Positions 23,558-33,055 of a stretch of DNA of 64,000 bases are shown one piece after another (positions within the stretch are counted from its first letter, which is position 1; every line of letters begins with the position of its first letter). Location: contig NZ_SRPF01000001.1 in NCBI RefSeq assembly GCF_004785685.1, positions 744,001 to 808,000 on the forward strand. Direction: 5' to 3'. A program made the translations under genes and the position numbers. The notes beneath the pieces are model-generated. The model made no database searches and had not been told where the DNA came from. It saw nothing but the letters and a program-made list of their open reading frames with translations. The stretch comes from Marinobacter confluentis. Lineage in GTDB: Bacteria > Pseudomonadota > Gammaproteobacteria > Pseudomonadales > Oleiphilaceae.

Positions 23558-24625
23558 TTGGAATTTCTGACGGATTTTGGACTGTTCATCGCCAAAACGG
23601 CCACTCTGGTGGTGGCCCTTATAGTCGTGGTATCGGTCATCGCCTCGGCTGCGCAAAAAGACAAGGGTGACGCCAGTGAGGACGGTGAATTGAAAGTTCG
23701 CAAGCTGAACGATAAGTACCGCAAGCTTCGCGAGCATCTGCAGTCAAAGCTTCGTTCGGAAGGCGAGCGAAAACGCTGGGAAAAACTGCAGAAAAAGGAA
23801 GACAAGGCAAAACGTAAAGAAGAAAAAGCCAGACAGAAGCAGTCTGGCGATGAACAGTCCGAGCAGGCGGCGCGGGTGTTCGTGCTTGATTTCGATGGGG
23901 ATATCAAGGCCAGCGATACGGATCCGTTAAGGCGTTCGATTACCGCCGTTCTGAGCATAGCCGACCCCGAAAAAGACGAAGTGGTTGTACGCCTGGAGAG
24001 TGGCGGTGGCATGGTTCATTCATATGGCCTGGCGGCAGCTCAGCTTGATCGGATTCGGGCCAAGGGTATTTCCCTGACCGCCTGCGTGGACAAGGTCGCT
24101 GCCAGTGGCGGCTACATGATGGCCTGCGTGGCAGACCGTATTGTGGCCTCGCCCTTTGCCATTCTTGGGTCCATTGGTGTAGTGGCGCAACTGCCGAACT
24201 TCCACCGGTTGCTCAAGAAAAACGACGTGGATTTTGAGGTGCTCACTGCTGGTGAGCACAAACGCACCCTGACCATTTTTGGCGAAAACACCGAAAAGGG
24301 CAGAGCAAAGTTTCTGGAAGACCTGGAAGACACCCACGTACTGTTCAAGGACTACGTCAGCGAGCGCCGACCAGGGCTGGACATTTCCGCCGTGGCAACC
24401 GGCGAGATCTGGTTTGGTCGCCGCGCCCTGGAAGTCAATCTGATTGATGAGATCAAAACGTCCGACGAATATCTCATTGAAGCCTGCGACCGGGCAGACG
24501 TAATCTCGGTAACCTACCAGCGTAAGCGGACGCTGCCGGAAAAACTTGGGCTTGCCACCAGTGCAGCACTCGAGCACACCGTATGGCGTATCATCGGTGC
24601 CTTCCGTAATCAGAAAATCCAGTAA
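23558..24625 (+). CDS. sohB: Inner-membrane serine protease SohB (peptidase S49)
   Basis: SppA-family protease facing the periplasm. 355 aa. The start is TTG 23558: the encoded N-terminus (EFLTDFGLFIAKTATLVVALIVV) matches the SohB family, and CTGGAG lies 8-12 bp upstream. One N-terminal membrane anchor is followed by a Lys/Glu-rich linker (residues about 35-100). The S49 domain has LESGGGMVHSYGLA, the nucleophile Ser in VAASGGYMMACVAD, FAILGSIGVVAQ and the general-base Lys in GEHKRTLTIFGEN. acuI follows 20 bp later. Confidence 0.94.
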   Translation: MEFLTDFGLFIAKTATLVVALIVVVSVIASAAQKDKGDASEDGELKVRKLNDKYRKLREHLQSKLRSEGERKRWEKLQKKEDKAKRKEEKARQKQSGDEQSEQAARVFVLDFDGDIKASDTDPLRRSITAVLSIADPEKDEVVVRLESGGGMVHSYGLAAAQLDRIRAKGISLTACVDKVAASGGYMMACVADRIVASPFAILGSIGVVAQLPNFHRLLKKNDVDFEVLTAGEHKRTLTIFGENTEKGRAKFLEDLEDTHVLFKDYVSERRPGLDISAVATGEIWFGRRALEVNLIDEIKTSDEYLIEACDRADVISVTYQRKRTLPEKLGLATSAALEHTVWRIIGAFRNQKIQ

Positions 24626-24645
24626 AGCCAACGTAAACGGGGAAT

Positions 24646-25647
24646 ATGATGACAGACACAACCGAATTCAGAGCGTGGCGGGTGGAGGAATCCAACGGCG
24701 ATTATGTCGGCTCGGAAAAGACTCTTCGGGTGGCGGACCTCCCGGAAAACGAAGTGTTGATCAAGGTCTCTCATTCTTCCCTGAACTATAAGGATGCGCT
24801 GTCTGCATCCGGCAACAAGGGGGTAACTCGTGAATTCCCCCATACGCCGGGCATCGACGCGGCAGGCGAGGTTGTTGAAGCGTCAGCCGGGCCACTGTCC
24901 GCCGGCGACAAAGTGCTGGTGACCGGTTACGATCTGGGCATGAATACGGACGGCGGTTTTGGTGAATACATCCGTGTGCCGGCCGCCTGGTGTGTTCCCA
25001 TGCCTGCCGGTTGGGACGCGCGAAGGGCAATGGTTTATGGTACCGCCGGCCTCACTGCTGGCCTTTGCGTCAAGAAGTTGCTGGCCATGGGCGCGGCTCC
25101 TGAGCAGGGCAGGGTTGTGGTCAGTGGAGCGAGCGGCGCTGTCGGCAGTGTCGCCGTTGAAATTCTGGCCCGGCTTGGCTTTGATGTGGTGGCTATCAGT
25201 GGCAAGGCGGAGCACGCCGAGAACCTGAAAAAGCTGGGCGCCGGCGAAGTGCTGGGCAGAGATGCACTGGACCCGACCAAAAAACCCATGCTCAAGCCGG
25301 TTTTCGCCAATGGCATTGATACGGTTGGCGGCTCACCTCTGGCAGAAATGCTGAAACAGATTCTGCCGGGTGGTTCGGTAGCCTGTTGCGGACTGGTGGC
25401 CGGGCCTGCGCTGGAAACCACCGTGCTGCCGTTCATTCTGCGGGGTAACAACCTTCTTGGGGTGGATTCGGTAGAGATTCCACTGGCAGAGAAACAGCTG
25501 GTCTGGAGTCGTCTTGCCGGCGAGTGGGCCTGCCCGGAAACGGAAGCATCGGCTCGGGATATTGGCCGTGGCGAGCTGGACAGCGCTCTGAGTGCGTTTC
25601 TTAAAGGTATGTCGTCTGGGAAAATTGTTCTCGACCACAGCCGCTGA
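24646..25647 (+). CDS. acuI: Acryloyl-CoA reductase (NADPH), AcuI/YhdH family
   Basis: Medium-chain reductase that converts toxic acryloyl-CoA to propionyl-CoA, important for marine bacteria using DMSP or 3-hydroxypropionate. 333 aa. Typical parts: SLNYKDALSASGNKG, FPHTPGIDAAGEV, TAGLTAGLCVKKL, VSGASGAVGSVAVEILARLG (NADPH-binding) and LLGVDSVEIPLAEKQLVWSRLA. No catalytic zinc cysteines, as expected for the subfamily. No DMSP lyase or DMSP-CoA gene is in the window, so the substrate in this organism is inferred. Confidence 0.9.
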   Translation: MMTDTTEFRAWRVEESNGDYVGSEKTLRVADLPENEVLIKVSHSSLNYKDALSASGNKGVTREFPHTPGIDAAGEVVEASAGPLSAGDKVLVTGYDLGMNTDGGFGEYIRVPAAWCVPMPAGWDARRAMVYGTAGLTAGLCVKKLLAMGAAPEQGRVVVSGASGAVGSVAVEILARLGFDVVAISGKAEHAENLKKLGAGEVLGRDALDPTKKPMLKPVFANGIDTVGGSPLAEMLKQILPGGSVACCGLVAGPALETTVLPFILRGNNLLGVDSVEIPLAEKQLVWSRLAGEWACPETEASARDIGRGELDSALSAFLKGMSSGKIVLDHSR

Positions 25648-25662
25648 TCCCTCAGGGGATCA
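25645..25662. terminator. Short hairpin at the acuI stop codon (weak terminator?)
   Basis: TGATCCC (25645-25651) and GGGATCA (25656-25662) with a TCAG loop. The acuI stop codon is in the left arm. It lies between two convergent genes, but no T-run follows on either strand, so it is at best a weak or rho-assisted terminator. Confidence 0.35.
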
Positions 25663-25686
25663 ACGGCAGATTCTGGTCGAAGCTTC

Positions 25687-26190
25687 TCAGGATGCGCGGC
25701 GGCGGAACAGGGGAACCTCCGTATCCGTCGCGGCCTGGTAGCCCTGGCTGAAGAAGTTCAGGCACCGGGCCGCTTCTTCGGCGTTTTTGTCTGCGCGAAG
25801 AACAAAGCGGTCAAAGCCGCAGCGCTTCATGAATTGCAGTTGGTCAAGCAGCACGTCGCCAATGGCCCGCAGTTCATTGCGGTAGCCAAGGCGCTCGCGC
25901 AGCAGGCGGGCAATGCTGTAGCCGCGACCATCGGCAAATTTGGGAAAGTTCACCGCAATTACATCCAGCTCGTTAACCAGGCCTGCCAGTATCTCTGGCT
26001 CCTGGTGGCTGTCGAACCAGACACCCACGTTTTTCCGCCCAATGTAATGCTCTTTGCCAGCGAGCCAGAGATCCGCAGGAATCAGGGCAGGCTGGTCGGG
26101 CAGGTTCAGTGATTCTCCATCCGCCGGGCGCTCGACAACAACCCAGTCATCCTGAAAAATGCTGCCGTCTTGTTTGATGACCTTAGGCAT
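25687..26190 (-). CDS. DUF934 protein, sulfite-reductase-associated
   Basis: 167 aa cytosolic protein of unknown biochemical role that is regularly found directly after cysI in Pseudomonas-like bacteria. Features: IPADLWLAGKEHYIGRKNVGVWFDS, DVIAVNFPKFADGRGYSIARLLR and YRNELRAIGDVLLDQLQFMKRCGFD are typical of DUF934. Its ATG lies eight bases inside the end of cysI, so it is translated with it. A part in sulfite reduction is inferred from this constant linkage. Confidence 0.92.
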   Translation of the reverse strand: MPKVIKQDGSIFQDDWVVVERPADGESLNLPDQPALIPADLWLAGKEHYIGRKNVGVWFDSHQEPEILAGLVNELDVIAVNFPKFADGRGYSIARLLRERLGYRNELRAIGDVLLDQLQFMKRCGFDRFVLRADKNAEEAARCLNFFSQGYQAATDTEVPLFRRRAS

Positions 26191-27835
26191 AGACGCGCTC
26201 CTTGAAAGGATCTATCCCGATACGGCGATAAGTGTCCAGAAAGGCTTCTTCCTGGGTACGGTTGTCGACGTAGACGTCGATGATGCTCTTGATCACATCG
26301 GGCATGTCATCCCGGGCGAAGGATGGCCCAAGAATCTTGCCAATGGCTGCATCGTGGTGGGACGAGCCGCCCAGACTGATCTGGTAGAACTCCTGACCTT
26401 TCTTGTCGACACCCAGCACACCGATGTTGCCAACGTGGTGGTGGCCACAGGCATTCATGCAGCCTGAGATATTCAGGTCCAGATCGCCGATGTCGTAGAG
26501 ATAGTCCAGGTCTTCGAATTTGCGCTGGATTGCTTCAGCGACGGGAATCGATTTGGCGTTGGCCAGGGCGCAGTAGTCACCGCCGGGGCAGCAGATCACG
26601 TCGGTAAGCTTGTTCAGGTTGGCGGTGGCGAAACCCATAGGCCGGATCGCCTGCCAGAGCTCGAACAGCCGATCCTGGCGTACGTCAGCCAGGACCGCGT
26701 TCTGCTGATGGGTCACCCGGGCTTCGCCGAAGCTGTATTCATCCGCCAGATCGGCAATCTGCTCCAGTTGGCGGTCGCTGACATCACCGGGGGGCGTGCC
26801 GGTTTTCTTCATGGTCAGGGTAACAATGGCGTAGCCCGGCTTTTTATGAACATCCACATTGTGGGCCATCCACTGGTCAAACGTGCGGTCTTCAAAACGC
26901 CGGGTTGCCAGATCATCAGATACGTCCGGCACCTGCTCGTAGGCGGGCTCGGTAAAGTAGGTCTGGAACTTTTCAATCGCTTCCCGGGTGAGCTGGGTTG
27001 GCGAATCCTTGATGTGGGCCCATTCGGCCTCCACTTTTTCCGCAAAGCCTTCCGGTGTCAGTGCTTTAACAAGGATCTTGATCCGCGCCTTGAACTTGTT
27101 GTCCCGGCGGCCATAGCGGTTGTACACCCGCAGAACGGCTTCAAGGTAGGTCAGCAGGTCCTTCTCGGGCAGGTATTCGCGAATGACCGGGCCGACCATT
27201 GGGGTCCGGCCAAGGCCACCGCCAACGTGAACCCGGAAGCCCAGCTCGCCGCTTGCGTTACGTACCAGCTGCAGGCCGATGTCGTGAACCTGAATTGCGG
27301 CACGGTCACTGTGCTCGGAAGCGTTGACCGCAACCTTGAACTTGCGGGGCAGAAACGCAAATTCCGGATGAAAAGTGGACCACTGCCGAATGATTTCACA
27401 GTAAGGACGGGGATCGGCGATCTCATCCGCCTGGACGCCGGAAAACTGGTCAGTGGTGGTATTGCGGATGCAGTTTCCACTGGTCTGGTTGGCGTGCATC
27501 TCAACTTCAGCCAGTTCAGCGAGAATATTGGGCACGTCTTCTACGGCGGGCCAGTTCAGTTGCACGTTCTGACGGGTGGTGAAATGAGCATAGCCCTTGT
27601 CGTAGTCACGGGAGATGCGGGCCAGCCTGCGAAGCTGGGCCGAACGCAACATGCCGTAGGGTACGGCGATCCGCAACATGGGGGCCAGGCGTTGAACGTA
27701 GAGACCGTTCTGGAGACGTAAAGGAAGAAACTCGTCTTCTGCCAGCTCGCCGGCCAGGGCGCGGCGGGTCTGATCACGGAATTGCTCAACGCGCTCGGCG
27801 GCCATTTGCCGGTCGTGCTTGTCGTAAACGTACAT
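26183..27835 (-). CDS. cysI: Sulfite reductase hemoprotein (nitrite/sulfite reductase family)
   Basis: Siroheme and 4Fe-4S enzyme reducing sulfite to sulfide for cysteine synthesis. 550 aa with two ferredoxin-like and two siroheme domains. N-terminal repeat signatures YAHFTTRQNVQLNW and RVHVGGGLGRTPMVGP; the Fe-S/siroheme cysteines are in VICCPGGDYCALANAKS and ISGCMNACGHHHVGNIG. No flavoprotein partner (CysJ) is adjacent, matching the Pseudomonas arrangement where another electron donor is used. cobA at 5362 can supply the siroheme precursor. Confidence 0.94.
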   Translation of the reverse strand: MYVYDKHDRQMAAERVEQFRDQTRRALAGELAEDEFLPLRLQNGLYVQRLAPMLRIAVPYGMLRSAQLRRLARISRDYDKGYAHFTTRQNVQLNWPAVEDVPNILAELAEVEMHANQTSGNCIRNTTTDQFSGVQADEIADPRPYCEIIRQWSTFHPEFAFLPRKFKVAVNASEHSDRAAIQVHDIGLQLVRNASGELGFRVHVGGGLGRTPMVGPVIREYLPEKDLLTYLEAVLRVYNRYGRRDNKFKARIKILVKALTPEGFAEKVEAEWAHIKDSPTQLTREAIEKFQTYFTEPAYEQVPDVSDDLATRRFEDRTFDQWMAHNVDVHKKPGYAIVTLTMKKTGTPPGDVSDRQLEQIADLADEYSFGEARVTHQQNAVLADVRQDRLFELWQAIRPMGFATANLNKLTDVICCPGGDYCALANAKSIPVAEAIQRKFEDLDYLYDIGDLDLNISGCMNACGHHHVGNIGVLGVDKKGQEFYQISLGGSSHHDAAIGKILGPSFARDDMPDVIKSIIDVYVDNRTQEEAFLDTYRRIGIDPFKERVYA

Positions 27836-27995
27836 AATGGGGTGTCCTGCTGAAGAACTGATAACCTGGAGCTGTCACCTGATGGGCGGCAGAATATCAC
27901 CGGGTCATTATTCTTAAAATGATTATTTTCAAATATGTTAATCGATTTTGGCGATAAGGCTTCCACCGTCGGGGGGTAGACTCTTTGTCGGTAAA

Positions 27996-28010
27996 CGCAT
28001 AAATTATGCG
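27996..28010. promoter_or_regulatory. 15-bp palindrome upstream of a small membrane peptide gene
   Basis: CGCATAAATTATGCG is a perfect palindrome around a central A. It lies 49 bp before the 34-aa ORF at 28059 and about 160 bp before the cysI start on the other strand, in a 223-bp divergent region. It could be an operator for either gene. No known regulator is recognised. Confidence 0.4.
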
Positions 28011-28058
28011 GGTTGTGTCCGAACAAAACAGAAAACAAGCACCAACAGGGAGAAAACC

Positions 28059-28163
28059 ATGAAGAAGTCATCGACAACCGACAGCCAGGCAGATGCCATT
28101 GCCGCGGTTTTTCTGGTCATTCTGGCAGTTGCAGCGGCGGTCATCTGGGTTGCTGGCCAATAG
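28059..28163 (+). CDS. Small single-helix membrane protein (34 aa)
   Basis: MKKSSTTDSQADAIAAVFLV and on: a polar N-terminus followed by one hydrophobic helix (IAAVFLVILAVAAAVIWVAG). AGGGAG at 28047-28052 gives a good ribosome site for ATG 28059. The stop codon touches the last base before the stop of the convergent DUF2970 gene (28164), with no gap at all. Codon choice is like its neighbours. Function unknown; could be a small regulator of a membrane complex. Confidence 0.65.
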   Translation: MKKSSTTDSQADAIAAVFLVILAVAAAVIWVAGQ

Positions 28164-28394
28164 TCACTGGTTTGCCAGCACCAGCTTTACCACCACCACC
28201 AGAGTGACAACAAAGCCCGCGGTAAACAGTATTCCGGCAATGATGTAAGGCCACGGGCTATGGCTTGAGAAATCTTCTTCCCGGCGTTTATCGGATTGCA
28301 CACCGAGGGCGCCGGCCAGAACACTCTGCAGTACCTTCAGCACGCCAGGCCCTTTGCGCCGTTCCGCCGGTTGCTTATCGCTGTTTTCGCTCAT
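28164..28394 (-). CDS. DUF2970 membrane protein
   Basis: 76 aa protein with a basic, charged N-terminal third and one or two membrane-spanning stretches (PWPYIIAGILFTAGFVVTLVVVVKLVLA). The segment GVLKVLQSVLAGALGVQS and the PWPYIIAG motif fit DUF2970, a short family in beta- and gammaproteobacteria with no known function. It follows metH by 14 bp on the same strand and may be cotranscribed with it. Confidence 0.85.
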   Translation of the reverse strand: MSENSDKQPAERRKGPGVLKVLQSVLAGALGVQSDKRREEDFSSHSPWPYIIAGILFTAGFVVTLVVVVKLVLANQ

Positions 28395-28408
28395 CGCTTG
28401 AGTCCTGT

Positions 28409-31400
28409 CTATTCTGCTGGGTCGTACGCCAGGCTCGGTGCCAGCCAGCGTTCAGCGTCTGCTTTGGAAATTCCCTTGCGTTCAGCGTAGTCCTCTACCT
28501 GGTCTGCGCCAATCTTGCCCACGGCAAAATACTTTGATTCCGGATGAGAGAAGTACCAGCCGGATACCGCAGCGGTCGGGTACATGGCAAAGCTTTCCGT
28601 CAGCTCGATGCCGGCGTTCTCTGTCGCGTTCAGCAGCTCGAAAAGGGTGGCTTTTTCAGTGTGATCGGGGCAGGCAGGGTAGCCTGGTGCCGGTCGAATG
28701 CCCCGGTACCGTTCACGGATCAGGTCGTCATTTCTGAGCTTCTCATCCGTTGCGTAGCCCCAGAATTCCTTGCGTACCCGCTCGTGCATGCACTCGGCAA
28801 ACGCCTCGGCCAGCCGGTCGGCCAGCGCCTTGACCATAATCGCGTTGTAGTCGTCGTTCCTGTCCTTGAACTCGAGGGAAAATTCTTCCGCGCCAATCCC
28901 GGTGGTCACCGCAAAACCGCCAACGTAATCAACCGGGCCTTCACCCTCCGGTGCCACAAAGTCTGACAGGGCGACCATCGGCTTGCCCTTGGACTTTTCG
29001 TCCTGCTGTCGCAGGTGGTGCAGGATGGTCAGTTCTTCAGTGCGGGTTTCATCCGCGTACAGCACGATGTCGTCACCACGGCGGTTTGCCGGCCAGAACC
29101 CGATGACGGCTTTGGCAGACACGCGTTTACCGTCAATCATCTGGCGCAGAATCTGTTGACCGTCTTCGAACAGGCTTTTGGCAGCGGCGCCGCGTTTGGG
29201 ATCGTCGAATACAGTTGGGTATTTGCCGGCGATATCCCAGGAAATAAAGAAGGGCGACCAGTCGATGTACGGTTCAAGGGCTGCGAGATCATAGGTTTCG
29301 AAGGTGCGAACACCGGTAAATGCGGGCTTCGGCGGCGTGTAACCTTCAAACGAAATCTCAGGGGCGCGGCCTCGGGCTTCTTTCAGGGAAACCAGCTTGG
29401 TTCGTTCGCCCCGATTCTTGCGGCGTTCGCGAATCTCTTCGTACTCGGTGCGGGTGTTCTCGACAAGCTTTGATTTGCCCGTCTTGCTAAGCAACTGGGA
29501 GGCCACATTGACGCAGCGTGAGGCATCCGACACATAAAGAGACAAATCGTTTTTATACTGGGGCTCAATCTTGACCGCCGTGTGTGCCTTGGAGGTGGTG
29601 GCGCCACCGATCATCAACGGAATATTGAAGTTCAGCCGCTGCATTTCCCGGGCGACGTGGACCATTTCATCCAGAGACGGCGTGATCAGGCCGCTGAGGC
29701 CGATGATGTCGACATTTTCCTTGATCGCCGTGTCCAGAATCTTGTCACAGGGGACCATGACACCCATGTCAATCACTTCGTAGTTATTGCACTGCAGCAC
29801 CACGCCGACAATGTTCTTGCCAATGTCGTGTACATCACCCTTCACCGTGGCCATCAGAATCTTGCCCTTGGCCTGCTGGCCTTCGGATTTCTCCGCTTCG
29901 ATGTAGGGGATCAGATGGGCCACCGCCTGTTTCATCACGCGGGCACTCTTGACCACCTGGGGCAGAAACATCTTGCCATCGCCGAACAGGTCGCCGACGA
30001 CGTTCATGCCGTCCATCAATGGGCCTTCGATCACCTCAATGGGGTGTTCGGCGCGCAGGCGACAGGCTTCAGTGTCATCAATGATGTAGCTGGTAATCCC
30101 TTTAACCAGCGCATGTTCCAGACGTTTTTCAACCGGCCACTCCCGCCAGGCCAGATCCTCTTCCTGGGTTTTGCCACCCTTGCCGCGATAGCGCTCGGCA
30201 ATTTCCAGCAGGCGGTCAGTGGCGTCGTCCCGGCGGTTGAGCACAACGTCTTCCACCAGTTCTTTCAACTCCGGGTCAATCTCGTCGTAAATCACCAACT
30301 GGCCGGGATTGACAATACCCATGTTCATACCCGCTTTGATGGCGTGGTACAGGAACACCGAGTGGATGGCCTCGCGCACTGCGTCGTTGCCCCGGAAGGA
30401 GAAGGACACATTGCTGACGCCGCCGGAAATGGACGTGTGAGGCAGGTTTTCACGGATCCAGCGGGTAGCGTTGATGAAATCCACCGCATAATTGTTGTGC
30501 TCTTCGATACCGGTGGCGATGGCAAAAATGTTGGGGTCAAAAATAATGTCTGCCGGGTTAAAGCCAATACCGGTGAGCACGTCATAAGAGCGCTTGCAGA
30601 TCTCGGTCTTGCGCTCATAGGTATCAGCCTGGCCGTCTTCATCAAAGGCCATGACGACCACCGCTGCGCCGTAGCGCATGCAGTCCCGGGCGCGTTTGAT
30701 GAACTCTTCCTCGCCTTCTTTCAGGCTGATGGAGTTGACCACCGCCTTGCCCTGAACACAGCGCAGACCGGCCTCGATGACGTCCCATTTTGACGAGTCA
30801 ATCATCAGGGGCACCCGGGAAATATCCGGCTCCGAGGCCACCAGCTTCAGGAAGATCTCCATGACCTCCTTCGAATCCAGCATGCCCTCGTCCATGTTGA
30901 TATCGATGATCTGGGCGCCGTTTTCTACCTGGTCCCGGGCAACGCTCAGGGCTTCCTCGTACTGTTCTTCCTTGATCAGGCGCAGGAAGCGTTTGGAGCC
31001 GGTCACGTTGGTGCGCTCACCCACGTTGATGAACAGGGTGTTTTCGTCCGCGGTGTAGGGCTCAAGGCCGGATAGCCGCAGCGCAGGCTTGGGTGACGGA
31101 ATCTTGCGCGGTGGATACTTGGCAACCGCGTTGGCGACGGCCTCGATGTGGTCTGGACGCGAACCACAGCAGCCGCCAATGATATTCAGGAAGCCGTCCC
31201 GGGCGAAGCCCTCGATGATATCCGCCATTTCTTCCGGCGTCTGATCGTATTCGCCAAATTCGTTAGGCAGCCCGGCATTGGGGTGGGCGCTGACGTAGGT
31301 GTCTGCTCTGGCAGACAGTTCCTCGACGTAGGGTCGCAGGGCGTCGGCCCCCAATGCACAGTTCAGGCCCACGGAAATGGGTTTTGCGTGGGCAATGGAA

Positions 31401-32107
31401 TTCCAGAATGCCTCGGTGGTCTGGCCCGAGAGAGTACGGCCGGAGGCGTCAGTGATGGTGCCGGATATCATGATCGGCAGCGTGATTCCACTGTCCTCGA
31501 AATATTGCTGGGTGCCGTAAATGGCGGCCTTTGCGTTCAGCGTGTCGAAGATGGTTTCGATCAGGATCAGGTCACAACCGCCTTCCACCAGGCCGGCTAC
31601 TGCTTCGTAGTAGTTGTCGACCAGGGTCTGGAAATCAACGTTGCGGTAACCGGGGTTGTTTACGTCCGGTGAAATGGATGCTGTGCGCGACGTAGGACCG
31701 ACGGCTCCAGCCACAAACCGCGGTTTGTCGGGATTCCGCGCGGTGAATTCATCCGCAACTTTGCGCGCCAGTTCAGCCGCAGCAACGTTGAGCTCTTTGG
31801 CAATGGACTCGAGGCCATAGTCAGCCTGGGACAGCCGGGTCGAGTTAAACGTGTTGGTTTCGATAATATCCGCGCCGGCTTCCAGGTAATCCGCATGGAT
31901 ATTGCGGAGCAGGGCAGGCTGGGTCAGGTTCAGCAGGTCATTGTTGCCCTGTACTTCGCGGTCGTAGTCCGCAAATCGATCACCCCGGAATGCCGCTTCG
32001 TCCAGCTTGAGGTTCTGAATCATGGTGCCCATGCCGCCATCCAGCACCACAATTCGGTCTTTGAGGGCTTGAGACAGTTGCTCCAGGCGGGTTCTACGAT
32101 CGGTCAT
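28409..32107 (-). CDS. metH: Cobalamin-dependent methionine synthase
   Basis: Transfers a methyl group from methyltetrahydrofolate to homocysteine through cob(I)alamin. About 1232 aa from ATG 32107 (GGAAT site upstream); ATG 32128 would add seven residues and lacks a ribosome site. Four modules in order: homocysteine-binding domain with zinc Cys in GLNCALGAD and [10 protein letters not shown]; pterin-binding domain ([28 protein letters not shown]); B12 domain with the lower-ligand His in [13 protein letters not shown]; and the SAM-binding reactivation domain ([30 protein letters not shown]). Complete, no frameshift. Three 11-bp tandem repeats lie just upstream. Confidence 0.97.
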   Translation of the reverse strand: MTDRRTRLEQLSQALKDRIVVLDGGMGTMIQNLKLDEAAFRGDRFADYDREVQGNNDLLNLTQPALLRNIHADYLEAGADIIETNTFNSTRLSQADYGLESIAKELNVAAAELARKVADEFTARNPDKPRFVAGAVGPTSRTASISPDVNNPGYRNVDFQTLVDNYYEAVAGLVEGGCDLILIETIFDTLNAKAAIYGTQQYFEDSGITLPIMISGTITDASGRTLSGQTTEAFWNSIAHAKPISVGLNCALGADALRPYVEELSARADTYVSAHPNAGLPNEFGEYDQTPEEMADIIEGFARDGFLNIIGGCCGSRPDHIEAVANAVAKYPPRKIPSPKPALRLSGLEPYTADENTLFINVGERTNVTGSKRFLRLIKEEQYEEALSVARDQVENGAQIIDINMDEGMLDSKEVMEIFLKLVASEPDISRVPLMIDSSKWDVIEAGLRCVQGKAVVNSISLKEGEEEFIKRARDCMRYGAAVVVMAFDEDGQADTYERKTEICKRSYDVLTGIGFNPADIIFDPNIFAIATGIEEHNNYAVDFINATRWIRENLPHTSISGGVSNVSFSFRGNDAVREAIHSVFLYHAIKAGMNMGIVNPGQLVIYDEIDPELKELVEDVVLNRRDDATDRLLEIAERYRGKGGKTQEEDLAWREWPVEKRLEHALVKGITSYIIDDTEACRLRAEHPIEVIEGPLMDGMNVVGDLFGDGKMFLPQVVKSARVMKQAVAHLIPYIEAEKSEGQQAKGKILMATVKGDVHDIGKNIVGVVLQCNNYEVIDMGVMVPCDKILDTAIKENVDIIGLSGLITPSLDEMVHVAREMQRLNFNIPLMIGGATTSKAHTAVKIEPQYKNDLSLYVSDASRCVNVASQLLSKTGKSKLVENTRTEYEEIRERRKNRGERTKLVSLKEARGRAPEISFEGYTPPKPAFTGVRTFETYDLAALEPYIDWSPFFISWDIAGKYPTVFDDPKRGAAAKSLFEDGQQILRQMIDGKRVSAKAVIGFWPANRRGDDIVLYADETRTEELTILHHLRQQDEKSKGKPMVALSDFVAPEGEGPVDYVGGFAVTTGIGAEEFSLEFKDRNDDYNAIMVKALADRLAEAFAECMHERVRKEFWGYATDEKLRNDDLIRERYRGIRPAPGYPACPDHTEKATLFELLNATENAGIELTESFAMYPTAAVSGWYFSHPESKYFAVGKIGADQVEDYAERKGISKADAERWLAPSLAYDPAE

Positions 32108-32129
32108 AACGTTAATTCCGGGTTTCATG

Positions 32130-32162
32130 TTTGATTCAGATTTGATTCAGGTTTGACTCAAA
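32130..32162. repeat. Three tandem 11-bp repeats upstream of metH
   Basis: TTTGATTCAGA (32130-32140), TTTGATTCAGG (32141-32151) and TTTGACTCAAA (32152-32162) follow each other without gap, 23-55 bp before the metH start. Each contains a TGANTCA core and the third copy is a full palindrome around its centre. The 11-bp phase puts all copies on the same DNA face, as for a cooperative operator. No MetR-type TGAA-N5-TTCA site is seen here. Confidence 0.7.
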
Positions 32163-32281
32163 GCCGCGGGATGATAGCAAAAATGCATCGCATCGTCCTG
32201 TTGCCAGGCGGGAAAGCCTGACTATTTTACTTGGTCTTTCATGTTGGCGCGAACTCACTTAAAATGGTGGACAGTGTAAAA

Positions 32282-32307
32282 CGGAACTCTCAAACGGAAC
32301 TCTCGAA
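32282..32307 (+). repeat. 13-bp tandem repeat in the nfuA leader
   Basis: CGGAACTCTCAAA (32282-32294) is followed directly by CGGAACTCTCGAA (32295-32307), ending 25 bp before the nfuA start codon. It may be a regulatory site in the leader or a slippage product. Confidence 0.6.
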
Positions 32308-32332
32308 CCTCATTCTTGAACAGGTTGTTATT

Positions 32333-32920
32333 ATGGCTCTGGTGACTGTGACCGATCCCGCACGGGATTATCTCGCTCAACTTATCGAAAAACAGGACGT
32401 TGAAGGCATGGGTGTCCGGATTTTCGTGACCCAGCCGGGCACCAAGAACGCTGAAACCTGCCTGGCGTACTGCCCGCCCAACGAAGTGGTTCCGACCGAC
32501 GAACAGGTCGATCTGGAAAAGTTCACTCTCTACCTGGACCACAACTCGGTTCCGTTTCTGGAAGAGGCCTTCGTTGACTACTCCAAGGACCAGATGGGCG
32601 GTCAGCTGACCATCAAGGCGCCCAATGCCAAGGTGCCCAAGGTTGATGACGATGCCCCGCTGCCTGACCGAATCCAGTACGTGCTGGCCTCAGAAATCAA
32701 CCCGAACCTGGCCGCCCACGGCGGCGAGGTGTCGCTGGTGGAAATTGCCGATGAATCAGTGGCTGTGCTACGTTTTGGCGGCGGTTGCCAGGGCTGCAGC
32801 GCGGTTAGCCTGACCCTCAAGCAGGGCGTTGAGACCACCCTGCGCGAGCGGGTACCGGAAATTACGGCGGTGAGGGACGTAACAGATCATAGTTACACCG
32901 AAAACGCCTACTATCAGTAA
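32333..32920 (+). CDS. nfuA: Fe-S biogenesis protein NfuA
   Basis: Carrier that delivers 4Fe-4S clusters to apo-proteins, particularly under oxidative stress or iron shortage. 195 aa. An N-terminal A-type-like domain ([33 protein letters not shown]) lacks the complete cysteine set of true A-type carriers, as in E. coli NfuA. The C-terminal Nfu domain has [14 protein letters not shown] and the cluster CxxC in [11 protein letters not shown]. Start ATG 32333 gives the family N-terminus; the frame is open to 32231. Followed by a strong terminator. Confidence 0.96.
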   Translation: MALVTVTDPARDYLAQLIEKQDVEGMGVRIFVTQPGTKNAETCLAYCPPNEVVPTDEQVDLEKFTLYLDHNSVPFLEEAFVDYSKDQMGGQLTIKAPNAKVPKVDDDAPLPDRIQYVLASEINPNLAAHGGEVSLVEIADESVAVLRFGGGCQGCSAVSLTLKQGVETTLRERVPEITAVRDVTDHSYTENAYYQ

Positions 32921-32945
32921 GAGGCGGCGTTGACAGTCTGTGATC

Positions 32946-32969
32946 AAGCCGGCGAATGCCGGCTTTTTT
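32946..32969 (+). terminator. Rho-independent terminator after nfuA
   Basis: Stem AAGCCGGC (32946-32953) and GCCGGCTT (32958-32965), GAAT loop, then six T in total at 32964-32969. It closes the nfuA transcript and separates it from the DUF445 gene. Confidence 0.92.
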
Positions 32970-33055
32970 GTGTCTGCTCGGCCAATGCTTTTGGTAGTGG
33001 GTTTGGCTCATGATCGGAAGCACATGCGCACCTATTTACCTGACTGGGGCACCAC

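Noticed and set aside
26708..27721. 337-codon plus-strand frame over cysI
   Set aside because: Shadow of cysI, no ribosome site, no recognisable fold.
27948..28058. Longer version (71 aa) of the small membrane peptide
   Set aside because: The extension includes the palindrome and lacks a ribosome site. ATG 28059 has a good one.
29582..30793. 403-codon open frame on the plus strand inside metH
   Set aside because: Antisense to a fully conserved metH reading. Long antisense frames are common in GC-rich genes, and its product is His/Val-rich without any domain.
32108..32332. SAM or cobalamin riboswitch before metH or nfuA
   Set aside because: The leaders are too short and lack the conserved core elements. 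Only tandem repeats are seen.
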